The position numbers and the translations under genes are program-made. A DNA stretch of 64,000 nt, from positions 43,875,633-43,939,632 of the forward strand of contig NC_057768.1 in NCBI RefSeq assembly GCF_010389155.1, written 5' to 3'. This DNA is from Erigeron canadensis (taxonomy: Eukaryota; Streptophyta; Magnoliopsida; Asterales; Asteraceae). Shown in pieces: positions 1 through 12,270 of this stretch; position 1 is the first letter of the stretch; each line of letters begins with the position of its first letter. Under the pieces are notes generated by a model. It saw only the letters and a program-made list of their open reading frames with translations, did no database searches and was not told the DNA's origin.

Positions 1-2945
1 AACTTATTTCTAAAGAGGGCTTCATACATGGCTACACATTACACACACTCACGAACACCCCCGAGTTAGCACTTAGCTGCTGATTTATGTTGCAAATAAT
101 CAAAAAGTGCATGTGCATTTAGTTAGGTCATAAATAACCAACCTAGTTGGATGTTTGTTCAATCTTACTACTAATTCTGAAAATTTGTATTTCAAACGAG
201 CAGGTTTGACGTATGGTATATTTGTCTGTAAACAATTTATACAACCGCATTCACGTTGTATAAGGCCAGACCCGTACGTTGCAAATAGTAAAATCAAGTG
301 TTTCAAACCAGCACTATAAAACACTGAAAAAATAAAATTAAGTACAATATGTACATGTAAGATAATTTTTTTCACAAACCACTGTACATAGTTTGAAGTG
401 TATAGCAGTTCTAAAGATCTTCAATGCTAGAAAATTTACCGAATGCAGTGCATACACATATACATCATGTCACATATAAGGGTTTTCTGTATCATTTTCT
501 ATACCCAAATGCATAACCAGGTTCTATATATTATAGATCCTTTTTCATTTAATTTAGTGGTGTTCAAAAATAACTTACTGCTTATAATTATCTGAAACTG
601 AGGGCAACCAAATGCCCACAAATGCATGTCAATATATAAGATAATGTAGATTTACAATAGAGAATTCAAAATAATTTACTTACATGCTCGATCATATATA
701 AGGCGATTTATCCCGGTGTGGGAGTGTTGGCCGACCCTTGCATATATAGAGTGTAGACAGAACGATTTATCGCAAACTTTTCCACCATGGTTTTCAACTC
801 AAGACACTTTTAAAGTGTAGACATACCTTAGAAGTATGTCCAAGACAATATTAACAGTGGATCAGGTACTAATCCTGAATACAATGTACACGTAAGTATA
901 CAGGAAAAATGTAAACTTATATACATTCATATCTTGTGGATTACAATTAGACTAAACAAACCCAATACACTACAATAAAATGCCGCACACATCATGTGTG
1001 AACTAAATATTATTACATCCAGTTATAAAGTTATCAAATAACAAAAACTGAACATGAAGTCATACATTAATAAACAAAACCAATTATGTGATAAAATTAT
1101 AACCAAAAAAATCATAACTGAATTGGAAAGAATAGACAAAATCTAACTAATCTATAAATATTTTTCAAGTTCGAACATTTGAGAAAAAGTAAAATATATA
1201 TAAAGTTTGGTAAGTGGTCCAGAACCTATAACACCACCTAATCTAATGACTAATGGCAGCATGCAATTTCATATACGTTTGTCATATTGTCACTATTCTA
1301 AAAAGGTATTGGCAACCTCCAACATGTTACACATCAAATAGTTTATGGCCTAACTTATATCGTCTTCAAACTACTCCAGACATCTTTAGCCACGTAACCC
1401 GTGGGGTTATGCACTTTTGAAGAGCAGGAAATTGCCAGTTGCTCAATCTAGCTTATTACTAGATGATCAGTCCCTTTAAAGTTTTGATTTAATGCTTTCT
1501 TCGAAGAGCACTCAACATCATTACAAGGAAAGGAGCAAGATAAAGTCAAATTAAACAGAGCACGTATTCATCAACTCGTAGCAGTTATTTTGATCTTATT
1601 TATGTTTACATATTTTAGATTGTTATCAAACTGGATTGAGTTTATTATAAGCATTGCTGTATTTGATTTGATAAATCAACCACATGAAGAGAAAAAAAAA
1701 AAAAAAAGAAGCAATAAGCCTTTTGAAAATTGCAGCTCTTACCAACAAGTACAACGCCATCAAACACCATGCATCATGTGATACAGCAATAGTTTGTTAA
1801 TCTTTTGTGGTTTGAATTGCATGGTTATGTATCTGTATTTGATTGATCATTTAGTAATTCAAGAACAAGTATCATCTAATTTATGGTTTTAACTCATTAA
1901 CTTTGGTACGCTGAAATTCAAACAGGTTATCTGCCAACCATTTTGAGCAAATGAGCAGCAGACCATTTTGACTCATAAACCCAACTGACACGCCAGCTAA
2001 TTTGATCCATTTAGATATACGGGTTACATGGGTCATGTTTTGGTTGACTGGTTTAAGCATGTGCAGCTTCGGGTTGAAGGTTTGACATGATTAATTATAT
2101 GAGTCATGCTTGGTTGGGTGCTTCCGACCCACCAATGTTACATACATGATGGTCAAACAGATATGTATCATATATGTTACATATATGATCTTCAACACAG
2201 ATGTATCATATATACTTGATCTTCAATGACTGGTCTAGGTTAAAAGGACCAATGAAATGTTTTCATATATGTTACATACATGATCTGCAACAAAAATAAC
2301 TAAATAAGTCATCTAACAAAGTCTACGAACATAGCGGATGTGGCTCTGTACTCACATTTTTCTAAAAGTTGAGTCATCAAGTTAATCCATTCATATCGAA
2401 CAGTAGAGCATATAAAATATAAAAAAAATTACTAAATTCAAACGGGCCATATGGGTTTGTTATAAACCAGCCCATATAGCAGAAATTGTCTGCTAGTCTA
2501 AGGAAGGTACACTTAAATACCCAAAAACACTTCTATAAGTGTCAACATGGGCCAAAGAACATAACAGGGTTGAAAACAAATTGACCTGTAAAAGGTCGCT
2601 AAACGATACTTAATATATTGGGAAATGGTAAACATACCCCGTGACTATGATTAATTTGATTAAAATTGCATAAATTGTTGTAGTTCGATATCTATGCACA
2701 TTTTCGGGAGTTGGTTATACTCAAAGTACAACACTTTAATATATCCTAACAAATTAAACACAACCCTCTCACTATGTTTATCATTTCACTTCATATTATC
2801 ACAATGTTCTAAATCATTTCATATAAAGTCACTTATATTGACCCATAACAATCCAGGCCAACCTATCTATTTTTTAAACCTCTAGTTATGAGGCACAACG
2901 GGTTTCAACGTTTGTTGTCAAGAACACACACACATACACACAAAG
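1..2945. other. Intergenic, no gene recognised
   Basis: AT-rich sequence with many stops in all frames. The longest frames (60-90 codons) have no recognisable motif. Around 2150-2290 there are loosely repeated ATATATGTTACATA/TGATCT motifs, and 1920-2500 contains GGGTT/CCCAT-type sequence resembling degraded transposon. I see no exon chain. Confidence 0.6.
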
Positions 2946-3370
2946 GGGGCCAATCAAATGAGAACACCCTTAAAATTAGAACACTTTAAAACTTCATTTT
3001 GATGCATTAAAAGCCCATAAACTAACATAGTGTATAACTAATTATCATTATGTAAGTGTTTAACAACACATTGATCTATCAAAATCAAGAAAATCATGTT
3101 TTTTATTTTATTTTGTGCATTCATCTTGGATGCACAAAACAAAAACGTGATTTTTTAAGGGTGTTCTCACTGGAAAACCACCTCACAATGGATGCACAAA
3201 ACAAAAACGTGATTTTTTCGATTTTAAAAGATCAATGTGTTGTTAAACACTTAAATAATGATAATTAGTTATACACTATGTTAGTTTATGGGCTTTTAAT
3301 GCATCGAAATGAAGTTTTAAAGTGTTCTCACCATGTTCTCATTTTAGGGGTGTTCTCACTAAAAACCACC
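2946..3370. mobile_element. Foldback MITE, copy 1
   Basis: A long inverted repeat. The left arm (about 2950-3085, with GATGCATTAAAAGCCCATAA and AAGTGTTTAACAACACATTGAT) reappears reverse-complemented at about 3228-3365. The outer ends carry GTGAGAACACC-type sequence. The centre contains GGATGCACAAAACAAAAACG twice, plus an internal copy of the terminal motif (GGGTGTTCTCACTGG), as if a partial second element were nested or duplicated. A second member lies at 38068-38451. A non-autonomous DNA element is inferred. Superfamily is unassigned because no clean target duplication is visible. Confidence 0.75.
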
Positions 3371-3379
3371 AAACACATA

Positions 3380-3704
3380 TCTATATCTATACTATCTATC
3401 TATATCTATATTACCTTATAAAGCATATGGTTCCTCCTTATTTTTCTCAAAAAATAACTTATTTACAACTATCCCTCCTCTTTATTAACTAATTTAAATA
3501 TCTCCCCTTAATATTATAAATTATAATACCCTTAATGAAATTATTTTACAACATACATCCCTCAACTCCTAAAATTACTACACTACCCCTTTTACATCTA
3601 TTACTTTTACACTACCAACCACACCATTGGCGCCAACATCGCCGCCGCCGCCACCGTTACGGCTGCCACCATCACACTGCCGCATCGCGTAGGCATGTGC
3701 CTAG
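3380..3704 (+). mobile_element. Helitron-like element
   Basis: The 3' end shows a short GC hairpin (AGGCATGTGCCT) immediately followed by CTAG and then T, the pattern expected of Helitron termini (hairpin, CTRR, insertion before T). The 5' side starts in TC-rich TCTATATCTATATTACC sequence, with only an approximate boundary. The 3' third is GC-rich with GCCGCCGCCGCCACC repeats, as in a similar unit at 23020-23357 on the minus strand. It encodes nothing and would be non-autonomous. Confidence 0.5.
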
Positions 3705-3756
3705 TATATATATAAACCGAGGCAAAATGTAATCCTAATGCTAATGCCAATGCCAA

Positions 3757-3880
3757 TGAGCTCTTGGTCTAATGGTACAAGGGGAGTTGGGAGGCTCTCG
3801 AGATCTGGGTTCAAGGCGTTTACGTACTGGCTTTGCGAAAAGCAACTATTAACAGTTTAACACACATTTGCTTTTCAAAA
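3757..3880 (+). repeat. tRNA-derived SINE-like unit
   Basis: Contains an A-box-like stretch (GAGCTCTTGGTCTAATGGTA) and a B-box-like GGGTTCAAG at 3819-3827, about 45 bp apart, as in tRNA-derived RNA polymerase III promoters. It cannot fold as a functional tRNA from what I can see. The 3' limit is unclear. Confidence 0.45.
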
Positions 3881-4361
3881 AACATTACTCCGTATTATCC
3901 TAATTTGTAAAGTTAAAAGTTTATTAAAAAGAAAATGCATAAATTGCCGTTCAATATAATAAAAAGTTTATTAAAAAGAAAAGGAAAGGTTACCTGGTGT
4001 ATCATAGATAAGTGTGATACACGATGAAATACCCTCGCATGTTTGCTAGTCAAAAAGGATGGTCGTCAGAGCCACCGTGCGATTCTCTTGGACTGTGTCT
4101 ACGAATTGATTTTTTAATAGTTATCGGTTGTAAATAAATGATTATGAGATAGCAAAGCAACGCAACCCTTTAATTTGAATTTTAATGTTAGGTTTAGGTT
4201 TCTACTTTTCTAGCGGTCTTTGTCCTTGCATAAAATATTACTCTGAAAGAACTGATACAGTAAAACTGTAAGTAGCACTTTATACAAATTTAACCTTTAT
4301 TCTTTTATAGTAAGATAATGATAATGATAATGATTAAATTAGTAAGAATTTTAACGACTAA

Positions 4362-4528
4362 CGAGCAATTAGCTCAACGGTATAAGAAATCTCCCAAAGT
4401 CTTTTGGTGATGCAAGACTCGGTTTCGAGTCTTATCCCAATTAAATGTTGTGAATTCAAGCAGTTTAATTAGGGGTACGTTAAACCTTACGCTATGAGTA
4501 TCCACACTTTTCAAAAAAAAAAAAAAAA
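4362..4528 (+). repeat. SINE with poly-A tail
   Basis: An A-box-like TTAGCTCAACGGTATAAG and a B-box-like GGTTTCGAGTC are followed by about 90 bp of body and a 16-A tail at about 4513-4528. AATTTTAACG just before the unit and AATTTTGACG just after the tail may be an imperfect target duplication. Confidence 0.55.
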
Positions 4529-5153
4529 TTACAAATTTTGACGGTTTTTAATAACTTTTAAGAGTTTTTTGTACATTTGGCAATTTCCATGTCCTAATCA
4601 TCTACATAAATACGATTTTATACATTTTACTAGCTGAACCCGGGTTAATTGATAGACGTTTTGTAAATAAACCGGATGATACCCGAATAACTTTAAAATA
4701 TGTTGTCATATTAAAATGTATAATAACAACGTTAAATAAGTTAAAAAGTTGCGATAAATTATTATGTACAAAAGAAACTAAACGGAAACAAAAGTTATAT
4801 GGTTGTGGACACAGGTTAAAACACATTCAGTTGGCAAAAAAAAACTGTTATATAGAAGAAGAAAAACATCATAGTTTTTGGCCTATTATAACGAAAAAAT
4901 AAGGTGATTAAAATCTTATATAATAATGTGGACATTTAATAAAAATCTATATTAAGGATACATATCTAAAAAAAAGTTATTTTGAATTTTAAATAAAACG
5001 ATATGATGATGTCATAATTAAATTAAAAGGATGTGTAATAATAAAATTTTAAAAAAATCTTATGTCATCACAATTTTTCTTTTCTTAATATAATAGATTT
5101 CAAGAAATTTTTTTAAACGTTCATTTTATTGTTTTGCCGAAGATTTATGTTCA

Positions 5154-5184
<31 letters not shown>

Positions 5185-6578
5185 TGGTAATTAGCCCGAT
5201 AAAATGTAGAAAAAGAAATGGTTAATGGGTCAAAGTCGGGCAGCTGTTGTCCCCGTATGTGTACTGACAGCAGCCAGGAAGTACAAGTCATATGATAGCC
5301 GACAAATAAAGGCCATGATGGTAGTTGTTAACTTATCATATCATGACAACATCCTTCACACACATCTGAATCTTCCATACACAAACTAACAAAGACGAGA
5401 CCTCTGAGTTTTCATGAGAATATGAGATGATCAAAGTGTCACTTGCTAGTCAAATTTCTTCCACATTAACTGTGAACCAACCAAACGATTAAATAAAAGA
5501 CTTTATTCGTTTTTGTTGGTTTCATTTAACAAATGGTTTTGCAAAGGGATAAATGGAGAAGATATTAAATTCAATGGGTCACTTTAAGCATTCAAAAGGT
5601 AGCACACTCAGCTCTCTCCATGCTATTGAATATTCGACCCAGCCATAACCATTAGGTTCAAAAAGTTCATGTAGATATTATTTGATCAATGACATGATTC
5701 GTGACTATACACTTGTCTAGCTGATTGTATGCTCTTTTTGACAAAAAATCAACAAATAGGGCCCTGATGTGAACAACTACACAATATCCATCACAATGTG
5801 CAACATGAACAAGTGGGGGAGCAGGTAACCCCGGAGTAAACAAAGAGAAGCGATAGACGTACCAATCTAATCATTTCGTGTTGGGATGCTTTCCGCTTTC
5901 AAGGTGGCCTAAACGTCAAATCTTGTATCCTGGTTAATAGTTTGCGTTCAGAAAAGAAGGGCCGCTTACATGTCTGATATATCATCAAGGGGTGAATAAA
6001 GGAAATAAGGAATCAGCCAAATATTTATATGCAATTATATATGTTGATGCAAGTACATTGATTTGTTTTGTTCCTCCGATCTTATCAAGCCATAGGACCC
6101 CGCTTAATGTGACCATTAACTAAACCATTACATGTTACATCAAAAAGATGCTTGAAAGGGAGGGTTTAAAACGTGCAGCCTTTTCATTTACAAATAATGG
6201 AAAACAAACTAAAAGACAATCATATGTCCCGTCTCAGTTATATCCGACATTCATCAGGTAAAACTATGGAAACATCAGCAATAAACAAAAAAGTATTTAC
6301 ACCGAAAGTTGTATGGTTTACGTGTACACGCCTTACAGTTAAGACCGTCCTAGAACAAATTACTTATATGAAACATGAAGCAGCATGTTGGCCCAGAGGT
6401 TACTCACCGTAGGCCCAATGATGATCTTTACACAAGTATCCAGCCAAACCTTTGTTCTTTTCTTTATGTTTCTGTTCACCTGCCATGAATTAATTTGACC
6501 TTCCATGCATTACATTAACATAAGAAACCATAGTTTTCATCTATATTCTCGTCACAGTTTTGAGTAACGACTGAAACA
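4529..6578. other. Upstream region of LAZY1-like gene
   Basis: AT-rich to 5200, with a (TA)n microsatellite at 5155-5180. 5200-6570 is less AT-rich and could hold the promoter and 5' UTR of the downstream LAZY1-like gene. I cannot place a transcription start or a 5' UTR intron. No other coding exon is recognised. Confidence 0.4.
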
Positions 6579-9337
6579 ATGAAGGTATGTTATGTTCAAT
6601 TGCATTTGCACAATGTAACCAGTTTTTCACTCATTCTTGCATGTCTTCATGGCAGTTGCTAGATTGGATGCACCGCAAGTTTCGTAATGGTGAGCCACTA
6701 AAAGAAATTTCTACAGGTATGAATATATCACTGCACACCTATTTAATCGTTATGTTAAACGTTGCTTGATTTAAGGATATCATTTTGAGCAGGGAACCCA
6801 TGCATTTGTCTTATGGGGCAACCATCACTTGATGACTTTGAATACTATCCTAAATCAAACTATCATGCCAAACCATCAAACAAATCACGAGAAACCCAGC
6901 TACGGAAATCATTTGCATGTCTAGAGGGAGTAAGAGCAGAGGAAGATCATACGGAAGATGAATCATCTGCTGCTCTTAGTGAACTCTTTCATGGATTTTT
7001 AGCAATCGGGACACTTGGCATGGATCCAGTTACTAGTGATCCAGGAACACCAACTTTTTCCACCTCAGTTGAGTACATAATGGAAAAAGAAACTGAAGCA
7101 ACAGAAAATGAGCTGCAATTCATCAATGATGAGTTAGAAAAGGTACTCACTGGTGAGGGAAAAGAAGATGATTCATCTGCGAGAAACAGTTACGTTAGCA
7201 ATGGAAGAAGCAGCCATGGTAGTACTATTACACTCAGTGGGAAGCCTCTGGAAGCTGCAGATAGTGAAAACGGGTCTGTTGCCTGTCCGCTGCAGGGCTA
7301 TCTGTTTGGTTCGGCAGTTGGACTCCCAGAGACAACAACAGGAAAGAAAGAACATAGAACATCACTAGGGGAGTTGTTTCAGAAAACCAAACTGGCAGAC
7401 GAAAACACTGGAAATAAGTGTAACAAGTTAGAAAAACAAAAAGATAAGGAAACCGAAAAGTCTGCTGTCCACTTGATGAAAAAGATACTGAAAGGAAGAA
7501 AAGCATCCGGTGGAACTGGAAGCATGGATACTGCTTCAGCTGATAAGAAACTGAACAAGGTATATGTATCAAAGCTTTATGTAACCAATTACACTGCACT
7601 TATGAATCGCCTGATTTTATTAAATAGGAAAATTAAACAGGTCATAAGTAGAAGTGACAAAATGGACGAGTCGGGTGGGTTGAGTAACTGGTCCACACTG
7701 ATTAATTTTAAGTTGTGCTTGAAACGAGTTGATCCAACCTTCAAGCACATGTTATTTTCTTATATATCATCCACATACATATTTACAATTGTCGACTAGA
7801 ACCCACAACCTTTTGGTTGATAGGTCGCCACATATACCATTTGGACAAAGTCCTATGTTCAATCCATAATATTTCTTTAAGATCCATCAATAATACACAT
7901 ACGATTGCATGATTTAAGAGGTTTATGCATTAGAATACACTACATATAACTTTTGGCTTGTTTGGCCCCGTCAATTTGTTTGACCTGCTTTCTTTCTAGC
8001 CCGTTCAACGGATTTTATTTTTTAGAACAACAAACTATCCCACTCGGCCACTCCTACTCCCAAACTATCCGAATGCCTAGGATGCAACCTAAGGCTTCTG
8101 ACCCCCCACCCCCCTCCGTTAATCCACTCTTACAAATTGGTAAACGTATCACGGTGACTACATCTGGGGAAAAAAAATACTTCATCCGACTACATTGTTT
8201 TCTCCTCTAGTTTTTTTTGCCTATAGCCCTACATTAACTAAAAGTAAAGTTGCTAATTTGTCCCGTCAGTAATTTAGCGCAACTCTATTGGCCTGTTAGA
8301 GATAAAGCACAGCCCAATTAAATGGGTCAATATTACCAATTTTAAGTTCATGAGCCAGTGACTCCATAGACATTTTTTTTTAACATGCAATCAAGTTGTG
8401 TATGCAAAAACATGTATACCTTAGCATTAGCACAAAACTCTTAAAATCTATGTTACTTTTTCCTCATCCATTATGTAAAATTTGCAGATCCTACATATGT
8501 TCCACAGGAAAGTTCATCCTGAAAGAACAACAAAATCTCAAAATCAGTCTAAAAATATGATGAATGCCACCTCTGTCAACGAGGAGGTTTATAAAAAGGG
8601 AAACCAGATGATGTCGGGGGAAGATATCACTATTATTCCTGAGAGAGATATGTCTAAAAAGATTGCAACCTATAAGAAAAGCAACATATGTGGTGCCAAT
8701 GATTCAAATGAGAACAGAGAATGCTGGATCAAATCCGATGCAGACTGTAAGTATACAAACTCACATTATTTGTTTCCATACTCTTTAAATCTGTATTTGA
8801 TCTGAAAGGGATAATTGCAAGTTGACATGTATCGTCACCATAGGCGGAACCGCATACACTAGGGCCATAGGGGTAGCTTGGGCTACGGATCAACCTGATC
8901 TATGTAGTGTATTTTTTTTTGAAAATTGATGTATTATTTATTGTTACTATGGGTCAAACAAATATGGGATATCAGTCAATGTAAAGAACTCTAAACTTTC
9001 AAAGGATTATTCTAACAATACAACTCATGAAAATGTATGTATGCAACTAAATGAGAAATTGAAACTACCAAAGTGCCAAAAATATCTAGTAGTAGCAACT
9101 AGTTCAGCACCTCCGCTTTTTTTTTTTTTAATTTCGTGTTCCTAGTAGTAGCAAAAACATCTAACACAATACTGATCCCACATTCTTCAGCATACATAAG
9201 TAGACCAGAACACACAGTTAATATGTGCAAAAGAGAAAAGAGGCTGTAAGGTTATGGGTTGTTGATACTTGATATATATTTAGATCATATACCTGAGTAT
9301 TTTTATGTTCCTATCAGACCTGGTGCTGGAATTGTAG
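6579..9337 (+). CDS. LAZY1: LAZY1-like gravitropism protein (IGT family)
   Basis: Five coding exons: 6579-6584, 6656-6716, 6793-7559, 8488-8746 and 9318-9337 (stop TAG 9335-9337), all GT/AG and in frame, giving about 370 aa. Exon 1 is only ATGAAG, the six-nucleotide first exon typical of LAZY/IGT genes. The joined start MKLLDWMHRKF..GEPLKEISTG matches LAZY1 region I. Residues 90-98 (GFLAIGTLG) are the family IGT motif, and VTSDPGTPTF follows. Exon 4 opens with ILHMFHRKVHPE, and the tiny last exon encodes YLVLEL, the conserved LxLxL-type C-terminus. LAZY proteins are known to act in gravity signalling, polarising auxin transport and setting branch or root angle. The middle is low-complexity and charged, as usual. 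The LAZY1 clade, rather than LZY2/DRO1, is inferred from region I. A read-through of intron 3 would end at 7799. Confidence 0.93.
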
Positions 9338-12270
9338 AAGACGAACAAAGCAGTAGAGGATCTTGCAGTTGGTTAAAGAGTCTGCCTTGAAAAAAAGTTG
9401 TCAATATGATCATCTTCTACAGTCAAACAAGATAAAAAAGTGTTTGAGTGATATATGTATAATAGCAAAGCTTGTACGTGATAATAAGACAATGCCCCTT
9501 TATTTTTAAGCATGAAGTTCTGTAATCATGATGATATATTGTATGGAACCTTAAAAGGATATTATTATATATTCATTCAAGAATGAAGTTGAAGTATATA
9601 CTTGTATGCCCTGATTTCTGAAGTTCTTGAACTAATCAATAATCATGTTTGATTTACAACTTTACATGCTAACATTAGTCAGAATCATGAATATCGTTTT
9701 TGTTTTTTATGTTAATCTTAATCTCAATTCATATTGTTAAATTTAATAATGTTGGAATAAAACCAACAAACCTTCAATCGAACTACAAAAATAAACCAAG
9801 AACAAGAAGGTGATTTTCGGTTTAATAACTTAGACTTCCCGTTGGCCATTGTTTGGCTACTTATTAATGACTTATGTTTTATGTATTGATATATGACATT
9901 TATGTTGGTGTCATAACTTGAATTTATCATTTATTGTTGTGACAATACGATTTAGTAACACCATTTTTATGAAAGGTACCATCCGGTTTCGAATGGGCAG
10001 TTTTATGTGTACGCTTTCCGCAAAGTTTGAACGCCGTTAGGCAAAGTTTTTGTAAATCTAGGTTTTTAAAATGACGGGTGTTACAGTTAAAGATGATGAA
10101 AATGATGATGTTTCTAATATAAATCTTGTTCAAACAACAATTAACTATGCTAAAATTTAGAGAGAGAGAGAGAGTATGTGTGTGTTTTTGATATTCTTGT
10201 ATTTAAGAGAGAGGAAAGAGATAGAATGAAATGAATGGATGGAAAATGGTGAAAGAATAGGAGGGGATAAAGTTAGTCCACTAGTTGGGTCTTGGGTTTG
10301 GGTTATGGGTCATGGGTCAATCCATTAATAACCCATAAACTTTTCTAATTAAATTACACATCATTTAGCATCGTATATTCAATTAAAACGACCAAATCGA
10401 TCACGACAAGCATAACAAACACAAATTAGGCCACAAATAAACTCGATCATATATTACCAACTAGTTTAGTTAGTCAAATCATACATATAGTCAAATGATT
10501 AACTCAAATCATACATATAGTCAAATGGTTAACTAAGTAAAATTTCACAAATGTTTATATAATTCAGATTATATATTGTTAGTTGTATGCACAGGATACA
10601 AATCGGTTATACCAAAAGTTCTTATCCGTACAATATCCTTTTGAAAAAAGGTGTATATAACTATATATATTTAATTACCATAACTTGTGATTCATTTGTC
10701 ACAATGTAAAACTTTTCATCTAGACTCTAAAAACTAATTAATGATACATTGATGTATAATGCAAAATTTTATTTTATCATCCACACTGATTTACATCTTG
10801 AAAATATATATGTTTAGGGTAATACGGAGACCCTTATTTTGAGAAATTATTCTTTGTAAAAACTTTGAGAATTCTTAAATCATGTATTGGATCACATGTT
10901 TTTTTTGTTCATTCACAATTTCACATGTGAAATGTTAAAAAAATATATGTTGCAGAAGATATATTTTCAAAATCTTATATATAGTCATTTGTTTACATGT
11001 GAACAAAAACGAGAACATATTTATTCACAAACAAAAGGTTATTTTGAAGATTTTTTTAAAAAGGTTTTTTTACAACATACTTTTTATATCATTTCACATG
11101 TGAATTAAAAAAAACATATAGTCTAATATATAATTTGAAAATCCTCGTGATTATTGCAAAAGAAATGGTTATTAAAAATAAGGAAAGTCGGGCAACAATA
11201 TTTTATATCTAACGGAGTAGTAGATAAAGAAAGAGACTGATATAAAATGACTTTTCAAACCCAATAATGACACGCGACCTTTTTAAGTTTTTTTACAATT
11301 TATATATATGTTTATTTTTCAGCATTTGGTAAAGTTTTCACTAGTCAGCAAATTTGGCCTTTTTAATCTGTCATTTACGGAGTACTAGTGAAAGGCTGAG
11401 CAAAAGTCTTGGGTCGTAAGTATTAAAGTTTGGATAACTGGAAGGAACGGTCAACAACGTCTCTTGGAGGAGAAAATAGTGAACATTGGATTGTTAAACG
11501 CACAATTTTTGACCAGAAAATGAGTTCCCCAAATTTTGAAATTAATCATATACCTCAAAATTTGTTACTAATAGTTTTCAACAAGCAATTGATGCAACTC
11601 GGTTATTAGCTAATTACTTGCATCATTGAACCAAGCGCAAAGATAGAGCCAATATTTGATACGAGTATATATATATATCTTTATGTTTGTTATTAACTTA
11701 TTATTAATTACTCATTTAAAATTACAAATACTCTTGTGATATACATATACATGTAATTTGTCTAAATTTGTATATAGATATTGATGTAACATGTATCAAG
11801 TTAAGTATATTTTTATTTTTTCGAACTAGAGGCTATATTATTATTTTATTCTTAAGTTACATATAGCATGGAACTCATTACTTCTTAAAAATACCCCATA
11901 TGTCCCCTTCACCCACCCTCACAGAGGTTAGGAATGGTGCTCAAACCCAAATAAAAAACTTTAAGGTACATTTACCTTACCAATTGATCGCCAATTAATT
12001 ACAATTTATCGAATTTCAGCATTTTTAGACTTTAAACATGTTTATCACTATAACTTACTCCACGTTTAATTACCATATACTTTATTTTTATATTAATTTT
12101 TTTTAAAACAAACATATTATACGAGTATTATTTATCTATTTTGACATTAGATTGAGATGAGATGAAACAAAAGAAAAACTCTTTGAAAATTAATTAAAAT
12201 CCTTATTAATCCAACTAACTTTTACAAAAAATTTCTTGAAGTAGTAGTTTTTTATTTTTGTTTTGTCAAA
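9338..12270. other. LAZY1 3' flank and AT-rich spacer
   Basis: The 3' UTR probably runs to about 9600. Beyond it are a (GA)n tract at 10160-10174, a direct repeat of TCATACATATAGTCAAATG (10479-10521) and an imperfect inverted repeat at about 10910-11125 with TTTCACATGTGAA on both sides. Short frames here have no recognisable motif, and I see no gene. Confidence 0.5.
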
